From positions 1 through 45,176 of the IMG/VR virus record IMGVR_UViG_3300037137_000754: DNA of 45,176 bases. One strand, given 5' to 3'. A model generated the notes under the pieces. That model was not told the DNA's origin, searched no databases, and saw only the letters and a program-made list of their open reading frames with translations. Position numbers and translations under genes: made by a program. Positions 16,465 to 22,811 of this stretch are shown here, one piece after another (the first letter of the stretch is position 1; every line of letters starts with the position of its first letter). This DNA is from a virus.

Positions 16465-16923
16465 GTGGTGATGTTTTCCTTGTTGCCTCTCGCCACTTCA
16501 ATCCATAATTTAATAACAGAAATACCGGAATTGACGATTTTGCAGGGGAATACTTTGGTAGGGAGAACCCCTCCTGAAAGCCCTATTATTCAAGTTCTAA
16601 ACGTTAAAATTCAAGAGATAGACCTTAACGGGATAAATACTCTGTTGAAAGTAAAATACCCCGAAATTGCCGATATTCTAATAAAATTGATAGAATGCGA
16701 AAGTGGATTTAATCCTGATGCTTGGAATAAAAAAGACCCGAATGGGGGGTCAATCGGAATTTTACAATATCAAATTCCTACGTTTTATTATTATGCTTCA
16801 AAGTATGGAATAGAAAATCCCGACATTTGGAATTCTGAACAACAGATAGAACTCGCTGTTTATCTAATCCAAGATAATAAGATAACTTTATGGACTTGTG
16901 GACGAATTGTTGGCAGAAATTAA
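16465..16923 (+). CDS. SLT-type lytic transglycosylase / muramidase
   Basis: 152 residues from GTG 16465 (GTG 16468 and ATG 16471 are equally possible). After a short hydrophobic N-terminus, residues about 68-145 match a soluble lytic transglycosylase fold: catalytic Glu79 in IECESGFNP, then GSIGILQ (SxGxxQ motif) and a helix with IWNSEQQIELAVYLI. The enzyme would cleave the glycan strand, complementing the M23 peptidase. The hydrophobic N-terminus (SLLPLATSIHNLI) could be a signal-arrest-release segment. It is the last gene before the terminator region. A conserved C-terminal part of the fold seems short. Confidence 0.75.
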   Translation: MVMFSLLPLATSIHNLITEIPELTILQGNTLVGRTPPESPIIQVLNVKIQEIDLNGINTLLKVKYPEIADILIKLIECESGFNPDAWNKKDPNGGSIGILQYQIPTFYYYASKYGIENPDIWNSEQQIELAVYLIQDNKITLWTCGRIVGRN

Positions 16924-16938
16924 ATCTTAAATAAAAAA

Positions 16939-17000
16939 GCCCCCCTTACCGGGAGGCGAGGCCTACTTTCAAAATAAGACGAAAAAGTCGCCGTTTTATT
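16939..17000 (+). terminator. Two consecutive terminator-like hairpins ending the late operon
   Basis: Hairpin 1 is 16939-16957 (GCC/GGC and CCC/GGG with one mismatch, 5-base loop). Hairpin 2 pairs 16973-16981 with 16992-17000 (9 bp, one G-U). The T-rich 3' arm of the second gives it some intrinsic-terminator character. They lie just after the last lysis gene and before the early promoter. Confidence 0.55.
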
Positions 17001-17030
17001 ACGCATAATATAATCAAGTTTGTCAAAATT

Positions 17031-17117
17031 ATGCCAGAAGACACAGCAACTTTACCGGAAGAAGAAACTCCGGAGAAAGAAGAAACTCCAAAGGAAGAAG
17101 AAGAGGAAACTGAATAA
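17031..17117 (+). CDS. 28-residue acidic micro-protein
   Basis: ATG to TAA. The peptide consists of near-repeats of EEETPEKEETPKEEE and is about 50% Glu. It lies in the 357-base region between the late terminator and the early promoter. Such acidic peptides can be anti-restriction or DNA-mimic proteins, but this one is very short, so coding is uncertain. Confidence 0.35.
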   Translation: MPEDTATLPEEETPEKEETPKEEEEETE

Positions 17118-17133
17118 AGTGGGGATTGAAAAC

Positions 17134-17162
17134 TTGACAGGGGGTCTTGGGTAGAGCATTAT
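17134..17162 (+). promoter_or_regulatory. Early sigma70 promoter TTGACA-17-CATTAT
   Basis: Perfect -35 TTGACA (17134-17139), 17-base spacer and -10 CATTAT (17157-17162, 4 of 6 to consensus). Predicted start about 17169. It lies after the late terminators and before the replication-type gene, so it probably launches the early operon. The spacer begins with a G-run and contains TTGGG, resembling the promoter at 19529. Confidence 0.65.
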
Positions 17163-17210
17163 AGAAATAGGTGTATCAGTCGAAAAACCAATGCCAACAA
17201 ATAAACAAAA

Positions 17211-17273
17211 TCATCTGGGAAAATCAAGGCGGCGGGTGGCACATCTTCCCAGATGACTCGCCGCTTTTGATTT
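17211..17273 (+). promoter_or_regulatory. Interlocked inverted repeats in the early leader
   Basis: Arm A 17211-17221 pairs perfectly with 17246-17256 (11 bp). Arm B 17221-17234 pairs with 17259-17273 (two blocks, AAATCAA/TTGATTT and GCGGCG/CGCCGC, with a small bulge). The order is A-B-A'-B', so the two hairpins compete. A 21-codon ORF (17191-17256) spans the first hairpin. The element ends 7 bases before the 17280 start codon, so one conformer could control that gene. It could also be an iteron-like DNA site. Confidence 0.5.
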
Positions 17274-17279
17274 AAATTT

Positions 17280-17873
17280 ATGGAACAATTAACTTTATTC
17301 AAGGTAAGAGATTTAAGAAAAAAAGACCAATTCAAAATTGATGATATTTATATCAATGGCTATGCGAGAATTTGTGGGGTGAATGCTACATTGACTTATC
17401 TTTCTCTTTGCCGGCATGCCGAATTTGAAAGTCAAAAAGCATATCCATCTCAAAAGAAAATTGCCTTTGAGCTGGGAATTTCAATTGCCTCTGTCAAAAG
17501 AGGAATAAAAAATTTGCTCCAATATAACATTATTGACATAAGAAAAGAAAAGATGAGGGGTAAATTTGATAATAATGTTTATTACCTTTTAGACAAATCT
17601 GAATGGAAGCCAGCCATAGCTCCTGCTGATACACGGCAAAACCATAGCTCAAAAACCGTAGCTCACCAGCCGTATACGGCCAGAGATACCCAGAAGGATA
17701 ACAAAGTATTAAGGATAACAAATATAGAAGGATACAAAAAGAGAGCTTCTCTTAAAAAGAAACCTTACTACGACGGGAACGAAATGCGTTTTAGTCAAAA
17801 TAAATGGTGGGTTATTAAGGATGGCGAATGGTTAGAGTTCGCCGGCGAAGAAAAAGATATTGTGTTTAAATAA
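17280..17873 (+). CDS. Winged-helix replication-initiator-like protein
   Basis: 197 residues. Residues about 20-105 resemble the HTH_36/RepA-N type domain found in phage and plasmid replication initiators: helix ATLTYLSLCRHAEFE, then AYPSQKKIAFELGISIASVKRGIKNLLQYNII (the helix-turn-helix), then a wing with DIRKEKMRGKFDNNVYYL. The C-terminal half is basic and probably disordered. It is the first gene after the early promoter and is followed 3 bases later by a methyltransferase. A role in origin binding or early transcription control is likely. No helicase-loading motif is visible. Confidence 0.6.
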   Translation: MEQLTLFKVRDLRKKDQFKIDDIYINGYARICGVNATLTYLSLCRHAEFESQKAYPSQKKIAFELGISIASVKRGIKNLLQYNIIDIRKEKMRGKFDNNVYYLLDKSEWKPAIAPADTRQNHSSKTVAHQPYTARDTQKDNKVLRITNIEGYKKRASLKKKPYYDGNEMRFSQNKWWVIKDGEWLEFAGEEKDIVFK

Positions 17874-17876
17874 TTT

Positions 17877-18452
17877 ATGAAAAAATACCAAATAATATAT
17901 GCTGACCCGCCGTGGAAATATCATATGGGAAAAGATATTGGAAAATGGCTTCAAAATACAGCAGATAACCATTATCCTTGTATGGAAAATGAAGAGATTT
18001 ATTCTTTACCAATCCCCAAAATAGCAGATAAGAATTGTATTTTATTTTTATGGGCAACTTTTCCAAAATTATCAGAAGCATTAGAAACTATTAAAAGGTG
18101 GGGGTTTGAATATAAAACAATAGGATTTGTTTGGCTCAAAACAACAAAGGAAGGCAAGATAAGAACAGATGGAGTTGGTTGGTATACTACTTCAAATGCC
18201 GAGATTTGTTTAATTGCTAAAAAGGGGAAATTAAAAAGACAGAAAACAGGAGTAAGCCAACTTATTTATTATCCAAGAGTAAAACATAGCGAAAAACCGC
18301 CACAGGTAAGAGATAAAATAGTAGAACTTATGGGAGATTTACCACGAATAGAACTATTTGCTCGCAAAGAAAATAAATTATTTGATAATTTTAAGGGTTG
18401 GGATGTCTGGGGCAACGAAGTAAAAAGCGATATAGAATTAAATAAAATATGA
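17877..18452 (+). CDS. MT-A70-family adenine methyltransferase
   Basis: 191 residues. Catalytic motif DPPW at residues 10-13 within YQIIYADPPWKY. The rest matches the MT-A70 core: ILFLWATFPKLSEALETIKRWGFEYKTIGFVWLK, GVGWYTTSNAEICLIAKKG, then HSEKPPQVRDKIVELMGDLPRIELFAR and a terminal GWDVWGNEV. In phages these enzymes methylate adenine N6 in DNA, usually against host restriction. No partner restriction enzyme is present. It is one of three methyltransferases in the window, all of different families. Confidence 0.9.
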   Translation: MKKYQIIYADPPWKYHMGKDIGKWLQNTADNHYPCMENEEIYSLPIPKIADKNCILFLWATFPKLSEALETIKRWGFEYKTIGFVWLKTTKEGKIRTDGVGWYTTSNAEICLIAKKGKLKRQKTGVSQLIYYPRVKHSEKPPQVRDKIVELMGDLPRIELFARKENKLFDNFKGWDVWGNEVKSDIELNKI

Positions 18453-18481
18453 AAATTAAACCCCCGCCCAAAGAATAAAAA

Positions 18482-18703
18482 ATGAAACTTAGAAAAATCC
18501 CCCTAAATCAAAACTGGGATTGGGAACGAGAGAATTATCAGGAAGACAAATTTTATCATTCTGACAGAGAAAGAATTAAAGAGTTGTTGCCGGCAAAATT
18601 ACCTCCTTATGTGCCTCCTGTTATTCCGCCTAAGCTTGCTGAATACTGGAAACAAAATAAGTTAAAGAAAATATTGGCGAAATTGGCATCGCTTGACAAA
18701 TAG
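18482..18703 (+). CDS. Hypothetical 73-residue protein
   Basis: The charged N-terminal part (NWDWERENYQEDKFYHSDRERI) leads to a Pro-rich segment (LPPYVPPVIPPKL) and a basic helix. No family is recognised. The -35 box of the next promoter (18693) is embedded in its last codons. Confidence 0.5.
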   Translation: MKLRKIPLNQNWDWERENYQEDKFYHSDRERIKELLPAKLPPYVPPVIPPKLAEYWKQNKLKKILAKLASLDK

Positions 18704-18720
18704 TTTTAATAATCTATAAT
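18693..18720 (+). promoter_or_regulatory. Consensus sigma70 promoter TTGACA-16-TATAAT
   Basis: Both hexamers are perfect (18693-18698 and 18715-18720), spacer 16. The -35 lies inside the end of the upstream gene. Predicted start about 18726-18730, at or within a few bases of the interlocked inverted-repeat leader. Confidence 0.85.
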
Positions 18721-18727
18721 TAAAGAA

Positions 18728-18778
18728 TAGGGATGAGCCATTTTTTATGCCCGCCAAAGGCTCATCCCTTAGGCGGGC
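18728..18778 (+). promoter_or_regulatory. Interlocked inverted-repeat RNA leader, copy 2
   Basis: Stem A pairs 18729-18739 with 18759-18769 (11 bp, all canonical). Stem B pairs 18749-18755 with 18772-18778 (7 bp). A 9-base T-rich linker (ATTTTTTAT) joins A and B, as in copy 1 at 13694. Relative to copy 1, at least four A-stem positions and one B-stem position are changed on both arms so that pairing is preserved. It precedes the HNH homing endonuclease by 13 bases. An ATG at 18747 in the linker is in frame with that gene. Confidence 0.75.
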
Positions 18779-18791
18779 TTTAATTAACAAT

Positions 18792-19532
18792 ATGAAAATT
18801 ATACATACACCAATTTTTCATACCGAATTAACTAAAAAGAAAATAAGTGATGCCTTAAAAGGTAAACCTAGTGGAAGATTAGGGAAAAAACATTCGGAAG
18901 AAACAAAGAAAAGAATAAGCAAGAAAGTTAGAGAAAGATATAATAATCCAAAATTCAGAGAAAATTTTAAGAAAATAATGAAATGGAAAATGAACGAAGA
19001 AGAAGTCAAAAAAAAGATAAGTCAATCTCGTAAAGGAAAGCATCTTTCTGAAGAAACAAAACAGAAAATAAGAATGGCAAATAAAGGAAAAAAGCTATCG
19101 AAAGAAACCAGAAAGAAAATGAGTGAAGCAAAAAGGAAAATGAGTGAAGAAACGAAAAGAAAAATAAGTGAAGCCAATAAAGGAAAACATCATTCAGAAG
19201 CAACAAAAAGAAAATTAAGTAAAATGTTAAAGGGAAAACCTCAACCTTGGAATAGTGGGAAGAAATGCAATCTTTGGATAAATGGTAAAGGAAATGAACC
19301 ATATCCGCCAGAATGGAGAGAAACATTAAAAAGAGCTATCAGAGAAAGAGATATTTATACCTGTTATATTTGTAGGCAATATGGCAATGAAGTTCATCAT
19401 AAAAATTACAACAAAAAGAATTGTAATCCAGATAATTTAATTACACTCTGTCATAATTGTCATAATAAAACAAGAAAAAATAGAAAATTTTGGATAAATT
19501 ATTTCAAAAGGGGGTTATGGGTCGGCTATTGA
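18792..19532 (+). CDS. NUMOD3-HNH homing endonuclease
   Basis: 246 residues from ATG 18792. An in-frame ATG at 18747 would add 15 residues but lies inside the structured leader, so 18792 is preferred. Residues from about 14 to 170 are five or more NUMOD3-type DNA-binding repeats (HSEETKKRISKK; LSEETKQKIRMANKGK; LSKETRKKMSEAKRK; HSEATKRKLSKMLKGK). The C-terminus is an HNH nuclease with zinc cysteines: CYICRQYGNEVHHKNY, then NPDNLITLCHNCHNK. Such free-standing genes move by cutting cognate sites in relatives. The promoter for the next gene overlaps its stop codon. Confidence 0.85.
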   Translation: MKIIHTPIFHTELTKKKISDALKGKPSGRLGKKHSEETKKRISKKVRERYNNPKFRENFKKIMKWKMNEEEVKKKISQSRKGKHLSEETKQKIRMANKGKKLSKETRKKMSEAKRKMSEETKRKISEANKGKHHSEATKRKLSKMLKGKPQPWNSGKKCNLWINGKGNEPYPPEWRETLKRAIRERDIYTCYICRQYGNEVHHKNYNKKNCNPDNLITLCHNCHNKTRKNRKFWINYFKRGLWVGY

Positions 19533-19557
19533 CAAGGGTGTTGGGTTAATTTATTAT
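19529..19557 (+). promoter_or_regulatory. Sigma70 promoter TTGACA-17-TATTAT
   Basis: The -35 TTGACA (19529-19534) overlaps the TGA stop of the HNH gene. -10 TATTAT is at 19552-19557. The predicted start (about 19563-19565) coincides with the ATG of the HTH gene at 19564, so the first message may be leaderless. Confidence 0.75.
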
Positions 19558-19563
19558 TAAGGT

Positions 19564-19731
19564 ATGAAACTCAAACAAAAATCTCAAATGAGTGAGAAAA
19601 CAAAAATGATATTGAAAGAAAGAAAAAAAGGCAAATCTATTGTAGAGATATCCCGGACTTTTAATTGTTCCCGGCAACTGGTTTATGCTAAATTGAAGAA
19701 ATATGGCGACCCTTTAGACGAGAGGGCTTGA
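19564..19731 (+). CDS. Small helix-turn-helix DNA-binding protein
   Basis: 55 residues. Residues 24-47 (KSIVEISRTFNCSRQLVYAKLKKYG) form a resolvase/Hin-type helix-turn-helix, with no other domain. The basic N-terminus may contact DNA. Lying between two strong promoters, both overlapping stop codons, it is a good candidate for a local transcription regulator. Its transcript could be leaderless. Confidence 0.6.
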   Translation: MKLKQKSQMSEKTKMILKERKKGKSIVEISRTFNCSRQLVYAKLKKYGDPLDERA

Positions 19732-19756
19732 CAAGGGTATTGCCTTGCGAGATAAT
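19728..19756 (+). promoter_or_regulatory. Sigma70 promoter TTGACA-17-GATAAT
   Basis: -35 at 19728-19733 overlaps the TGA stop of the HTH gene; -10 GATAAT at 19751-19756. Predicted start about 19761-19763, at the G-run that opens the interlocked leader. The spacer begins AGGGTATTG, like AGGGTGTTG in the 19529 promoter, suggesting a shared binding site or duplication. Confidence 0.75.
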
Positions 19757-19762
19757 GGAAGG

Positions 19763-19801
19763 GGTAGGGAAAACTCCAAAAGGTCGCCTACCGGAAGGAG
19801 T
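19763..19801 (+). promoter_or_regulatory. Short H-type pseudoknot-like leader
   Basis: Stem A GGTAGG (19763-19768) pairs with CCTACC (19787-19792). Stem B ACTCC (19773-19777) pairs with GGAGT (19797-19801). The order is A-B-A'-B' with loops of 4, 9 and 4 bases, which is geometrically plausible for an RNA pseudoknot. A competing hairpin, CCGGA/TCCGG around AGGAG (19791-19805), would break both. It begins at the predicted transcription start and lies 27 bases before the 19829 start codon. Confidence 0.45.
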
Positions 19802-19828
19802 CCGGGAGTTAAAAAGTAAAAAACTAAA

Positions 19829-20044
19829 ATGGAAAACAAACTAATTCTTATCAACCAGATTCTCGTGGACTTAAAAGAATTGAAAGACGATATTGACGCT
19901 GGCTCGATAATGACAGAGGGAATAACAGGCGTGATAAATGTTATCTTTGGCAAGGTTGAAGAAGTCAAAAAAGGAGTAGAAGAAGAAATAGCGGATGCGG
20001 AAGCAAAGCAAAAGGAAGCGGAAGAAGCCGAAAAAGCAAATTAA
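19829..20044 (+). CDS. Acidic coiled-coil protein
   Basis: 71 residues. Two helices (ENKLILINQILVDLKELKDDI and ITGVINVIFGKVEEVKKG) run into a Glu/Ala-rich tail (EEEIADAEAKQKEAEEAEKAN). No family is recognised. It is transcribed from the 19728 promoter and followed by the structured RNA at 20076. Confidence 0.55.
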   Translation: MENKLILINQILVDLKELKDDIDAGSIMTEGITGVINVIFGKVEEVKKGVEEEIADAEAKQKEAEEAEKAN

Positions 20045-20075
20045 AAAGTTGAAATAACAAATTAAAATGGGTTGC

Positions 20076-20195
20076 ATTGGTGGGGACTTGGCTTAACTAC
20101 TCATGAGGGATGTTTAGTAGCGGCAACGCATTCTAAATGTCTTAGGCACCTCGGAAGAGCGCGAAGGTAATCATCCCTTCGGAGTCCCCACCAAT
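20076..20195 (+). ncRNA. Structured RNA of about 120 nt closed by a 13-bp perfect stem
   Basis: 20076-20088 is perfectly complementary to 20183-20195. Inside, GGGATG (20107-20112, extendable) pairs with CATCCC (20172-20177). TTTAG/CTAAA (20113-20117 with 20133-20137) carries a GCG-GCAA-CGC hairpin with a GNRA tetraloop. An alternative hairpin, CGAAGG (20162-20167) with CCTTCG (20176-20181), competes with the second stem. The segment has no ORF, is GC-richer than the surrounding intergenic DNA and ends 13 bases before the start of the annealing-protein gene. No known riboswitch, ribozyme or tRNA motif is recognised. It may be a cis-acting leader or a processed RNA. The folding is by eye. Confidence 0.7.
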
Positions 20196-20208
20196 AAACT
20201 AAAACAAA

Positions 20209-21060
20209 ATGGAAAAAACAAAAAAGAAAAAAACAACGAAGGAATTAGTCAAAAAGCAGGAAAGAGAATTGCTCTGGGCCGGGTCTCAAAGATTGATGAG
20301 CAGACCAAGGGACCAGAAAGAGAAAGACGAGAGGGCATTGATCCTCTTCACTGCAAAGGCATCGCATATCTCCCCATTCGGAGTGAACGTCTTGGGGAAT
20401 ATGCCATACTTCAACGAACTGGGTTCGGAAGAGAAAGCCGAGCAATACAGTTCCGGAGTAAAATACGAATACCACTGGATCAGACACAGCGAGACGGACG
20501 AGGATAAGGCGATTTGTGAATGCCGGTTGGTCAACAAAAGTGGCAAGCCACTCTGCGACTGGATCACCGGAGAATGTTCGCTGGCATCAACGAAGATGAG
20601 CACTCTAAAGGGATACCAGAACCACATCGCGCAGACCAGGGCCAAGGTCAGGGCAATAAAGAAGGTCTTCGGAATGAGGATCCACAAAGACATGATGAAA
20701 GAAATAGGAAAGATGTTGAGTACTGGTCAAGTTTCAGAAGAGCAGGCAAGCAACATCGGGCATGCCATTAGCACTTCCGCAGAGGAAATACAGAATGGAA
20801 AGGTAAGATCGCAAGCAATTGTTCCAGTGAACGGATTCTCACCCACCAAGGAAAACAAAGTAAAGGAAATACTGTACAGCGAATCAGACAAGAAAAGGAT
20901 CGTGGATCTGACCAAAGACCTGGGAGCCAAGACCGCGCAAATGACAGCCAGAATGGTCGAAAATGCAATCAAGAGGACAGTGGACTGGGATAAGATGACC
21001 AAGAGCGAAGCGACAACGATATATGCCACACTCCTGCAAAAGAAAATAAACAAACAGTAA
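20209..21060 (+). CDS. Putative single-strand annealing recombinase (SSAP candidate)
   Basis: 283 residues. After a Lys-rich tail, residues about 45-165 form one domain: SPFGVNVLGNMPYFNELG, YEYHWIRHSE, AICECRLVNKSG, then STLKGYQNHIAQTRAKVRAIKKVFGMRIH. The last stretch, a helix with an alternating TRAxxRAI pattern, is seen in Rad52/Erf-type annealing proteins. A PD-(D/E)XK exonuclease gene starts one base later, the classic exonuclease-annealase pairing of phage recombination systems. Codon use and GC are clearly higher than in flanking genes (many AGG, AAG, ATC, GGG codons), suggesting transfer of the cassette. No exact family is claimed. Confidence 0.5.
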   Translation: MEKTKKKKTTKELVKKQERELLWAGSQRLMSRPRDQKEKDERALILFTAKASHISPFGVNVLGNMPYFNELGSEEKAEQYSSGVKYEYHWIRHSETDEDKAICECRLVNKSGKPLCDWITGECSLASTKMSTLKGYQNHIAQTRAKVRAIKKVFGMRIHKDMMKEIGKMLSTGQVSEEQASNIGHAISTSAEEIQNGKVRSQAIVPVNGFSPTKENKVKEILYSESDKKRIVDLTKDLGAKTAQMTARMVENAIKRTVDWDKMTKSEATTIYATLLQKKINKQ

Positions 21061-21061
21061 T

Positions 21062-21841
21062 ATGGAGGAAACAAAAATCATCAAACTATACAAGGGAACG
21101 GTCAAGATAAAGTTCGTGACCGACCATGCCGACAAGCACAGTTATTATGACGAGAACGGCAAATGGCTACCAGGGGTAACATACTTCACTGGCATAATCG
21201 ACAAATCAGAGGCACTGAAAGGGTGGGCCGTGAAAATGATGGGATTATATTTATTAGCCGAAAGAGAAAAGGGAAATTACGCAATCACTCCGGAGTTGGT
21301 TGATCTGGCCAAGAAAGAATACAAGAATGTCCAAAAAGAAATGATGGATATCGGCAAGGAAATTCACGCCCTGATAAGTCAATGGATCGAGACGGGGAAG
21401 GCCCCTATTCCAGAAAGGTTGGAATCAAAGAACGGCCTCATCGCATTCCAGCAGTTTCAGAACATTCACAAGGTTAACTGGCTTGAGAGCGAGAGGATGG
21501 TATTCAGCAAAAAGCACAAATATCCCGGGACCGCAGATGCGATAGGAAAGATAGGAAAGGACCTGATACTCTTCGACTTCAAAAGCACAAAGCCATCAAG
21601 TATCTCTCCTGACGGAATCTATCCGGAGCATTCTATTCAGGCCGCAGGATATCAACTGGCCTATGAGGAAGAGACGGGGAAAAAGATAGACCGGAGAATA
21701 GTGATAGCACTGCACAAGGACACCGGGGACTTCGCATTCAGGGAGTTCAAGGACAACGAGAAAGACAAGAAGGCTTTCCTCAACTGCGTCATGCTGAGGA
21801 GGAGGCTGGACCAAATAAAATGCCAGACCAAACAAACTTAG
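21062..21841 (+). CDS. PD-(D/E)XK exonuclease (RecB/Cas4-like)
   Basis: 259 residues. Motifs in order: IGKEIH (98-102 region, H102), GTADAIG with D159, and LFDFKS with D172-x-K174, then an alpha helix with QAAGYQLAYEEETG. This is the active-site layout of the RecB-like/PDDEXK_1 nucleases that degrade DNA from ends. It is adjacent to the annealing-protein candidate and shares its GC-rich codon use. It likely processes phage DNA ends for recombination-dependent replication or repair. Confidence 0.8.
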   Translation: MEETKIIKLYKGTVKIKFVTDHADKHSYYDENGKWLPGVTYFTGIIDKSEALKGWAVKMMGLYLLAEREKGNYAITPELVDLAKKEYKNVQKEMMDIGKEIHALISQWIETGKAPIPERLESKNGLIAFQQFQNIHKVNWLESERMVFSKKHKYPGTADAIGKIGKDLILFDFKSTKPSSISPDGIYPEHSIQAAGYQLAYEEETGKKIDRRIVIALHKDTGDFAFREFKDNEKDKKAFLNCVMLRRRLDQIKCQTKQT

Positions 21842-22224
21842 CCGGGCAGGCAATCCCGCCATGCGAGCACTGCAAGACGCCACTCCAGAAGCATCCGCAA
21901 AAGAATTACTGGGTTTGCCCGAAGTGGGCTCCAAATAATCAAGGATGTCCTGGGATGATTTGGTGGCCGGAAGAACATAGAAAAAAGAACTATCCGGAGG
22001 TGGCGTTCTCTTACAAGGTACCGAGCAAGTCGATGACAGGAGTGATGCGGCAGGTGAAGGTTTACGAAACGGGCGATGTCTGGTGCAGTTGCTGGGCCGG
22101 GGAGATAGGAAAGTTCTGTCGCCACAAGAGAATAATGGTTGAGGAAGTCGGAGCATTGCTGGAAAAAATAAAAAAAGAGAACAACTATGCCAACCCCTAT
22201 CTACATAATTTCGCCCGTCAATAA
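21820..22224 (+). CDS. Zinc protein with SWIM-type finger
   Basis: 134 residues, overlapping the exonuclease gene by 22 bases. The N-terminal ribbon is C15-x2-C18 with C33 and C43 (CEHC, VCPKW, GCPG), like the topoisomerase-type zinc ribbon. The C-terminal CSCWAGEIGKFCRHKRI is a CxCx(8)CxH SWIM finger (C89, C91, C100, H102). SWIM fingers occur in recombination and DNA-binding proteins, for example Shu2/SWS1-type Rad51 partners. Being third in the recombination cassette, it may be an accessory DNA-binding factor. GC-rich coding continues to its end. Confidence 0.6.
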   Translation: MPDQTNLAGQAIPPCEHCKTPLQKHPQKNYWVCPKWAPNNQGCPGMIWWPEEHRKKNYPEVAFSYKVPSKSMTGVMRQVKVYETGDVWCSCWAGEIGKFCRHKRIMVEEVGALLEKIKKENNYANPYLHNFARQ

Positions 22225-22600
22225 AATCAAAGTCCTTGTGGGATATTACGATTTATTAAACAAGGAAATAACTTTCCGCATCACTGAAAAAAGATTATTC
22301 AGACAGGCAGAATCGGGCACAGGCGCGGTAGGAATAGATGAGCGGCTTATTAAAAGAAAATTCTTTAACTGGGTGGAAAAAATAATCTTTCAAATGCCCA
22401 ATGGCAGAGATTACATAATCAACAAAACGGATTTTTTGAAGAATTGCTGGCTATACCCGCCCCGGGCGAATGAGAAGTTAAAAGCACCTCCGAGTGAGTT
22501 CGCGCCAAAACTGATGATTTCATTAGAACGATTACGAGAACTTTCCGCCAAAGAAAGAAAAGACGAGGGCGAGAAAATGCTACGGCTATCAATGATGTGA
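22187..22600 (+). CDS. Hypothetical 137-residue protein
   Basis: It overlaps the SWIM gene by 38 bases. The N-terminal half is beta-rich (PIYIISPVNKIKVLVGYYDL; FFNWVEKIIFQMPNGRDYIINKTDFLKNCW) and the C-terminal half is a basic helix. AT-rich codon use resumes here, marking the end of the GC-rich cassette. No family is recognised. Confidence 0.5.
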   Translation: MPTPIYIISPVNKIKVLVGYYDLLNKEITFRITEKRLFRQAESGTGAVGIDERLIKRKFFNWVEKIIFQMPNGRDYIINKTDFLKNCWLYPPRANEKLKAPPSEFAPKLMISLERLRELSAKERKDEGEKMLRLSMM

Positions 22601-22800
22601 ATCTAATTTTTATGGAAACTCAACCATTAAAAAACAAAATAACAGAGGATAAAACTTTTGTGATAAATATGCCGTATAATGCGGGCAAAGAGATATTTAA
22701 CACAGAACTATTCAAAATCAGAATCTTCAAAGAAAACGGCGACGATTACGCCTTTGTCATAATCCGGCGCCGGGAAAAAGAAGAAACCCTAACCCCTTAA
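22597..22800 (+). CDS. Hypothetical 67-residue protein
   Basis: GTG start forms a GTGA overlap with the preceding stop; ATG 22612 would shorten it by five residues. Alternating hydrophobic and charged residues suggest a small beta protein. No family is recognised. Confidence 0.45.
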   Translation: MNLIFMETQPLKNKITEDKTFVINMPYNAGKEIFNTELFKIRIFKENGDDYAFVIIRRREKEETLTP

Positions 22801-22811
22801 CTCTAAACCTT

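Noticed and set aside
18741-18747. TTTTTTA, identical to a classical -1 frameshift slippery site, followed by a hairpin
   Set aside because: It lies in the leader, not within any supported upstream reading frame, and the same run at 13708-13714 is also non-coding. Treated as the T-rich linker of the RNA element.
20076-20195. tRNA or tmRNA because the 3' arm ends in CCCCACCA
   Set aside because: No T-arm consensus, no anticodon arm, no tmRNA tag frame, and the arm is simply the 3' half of a 13-bp stem.
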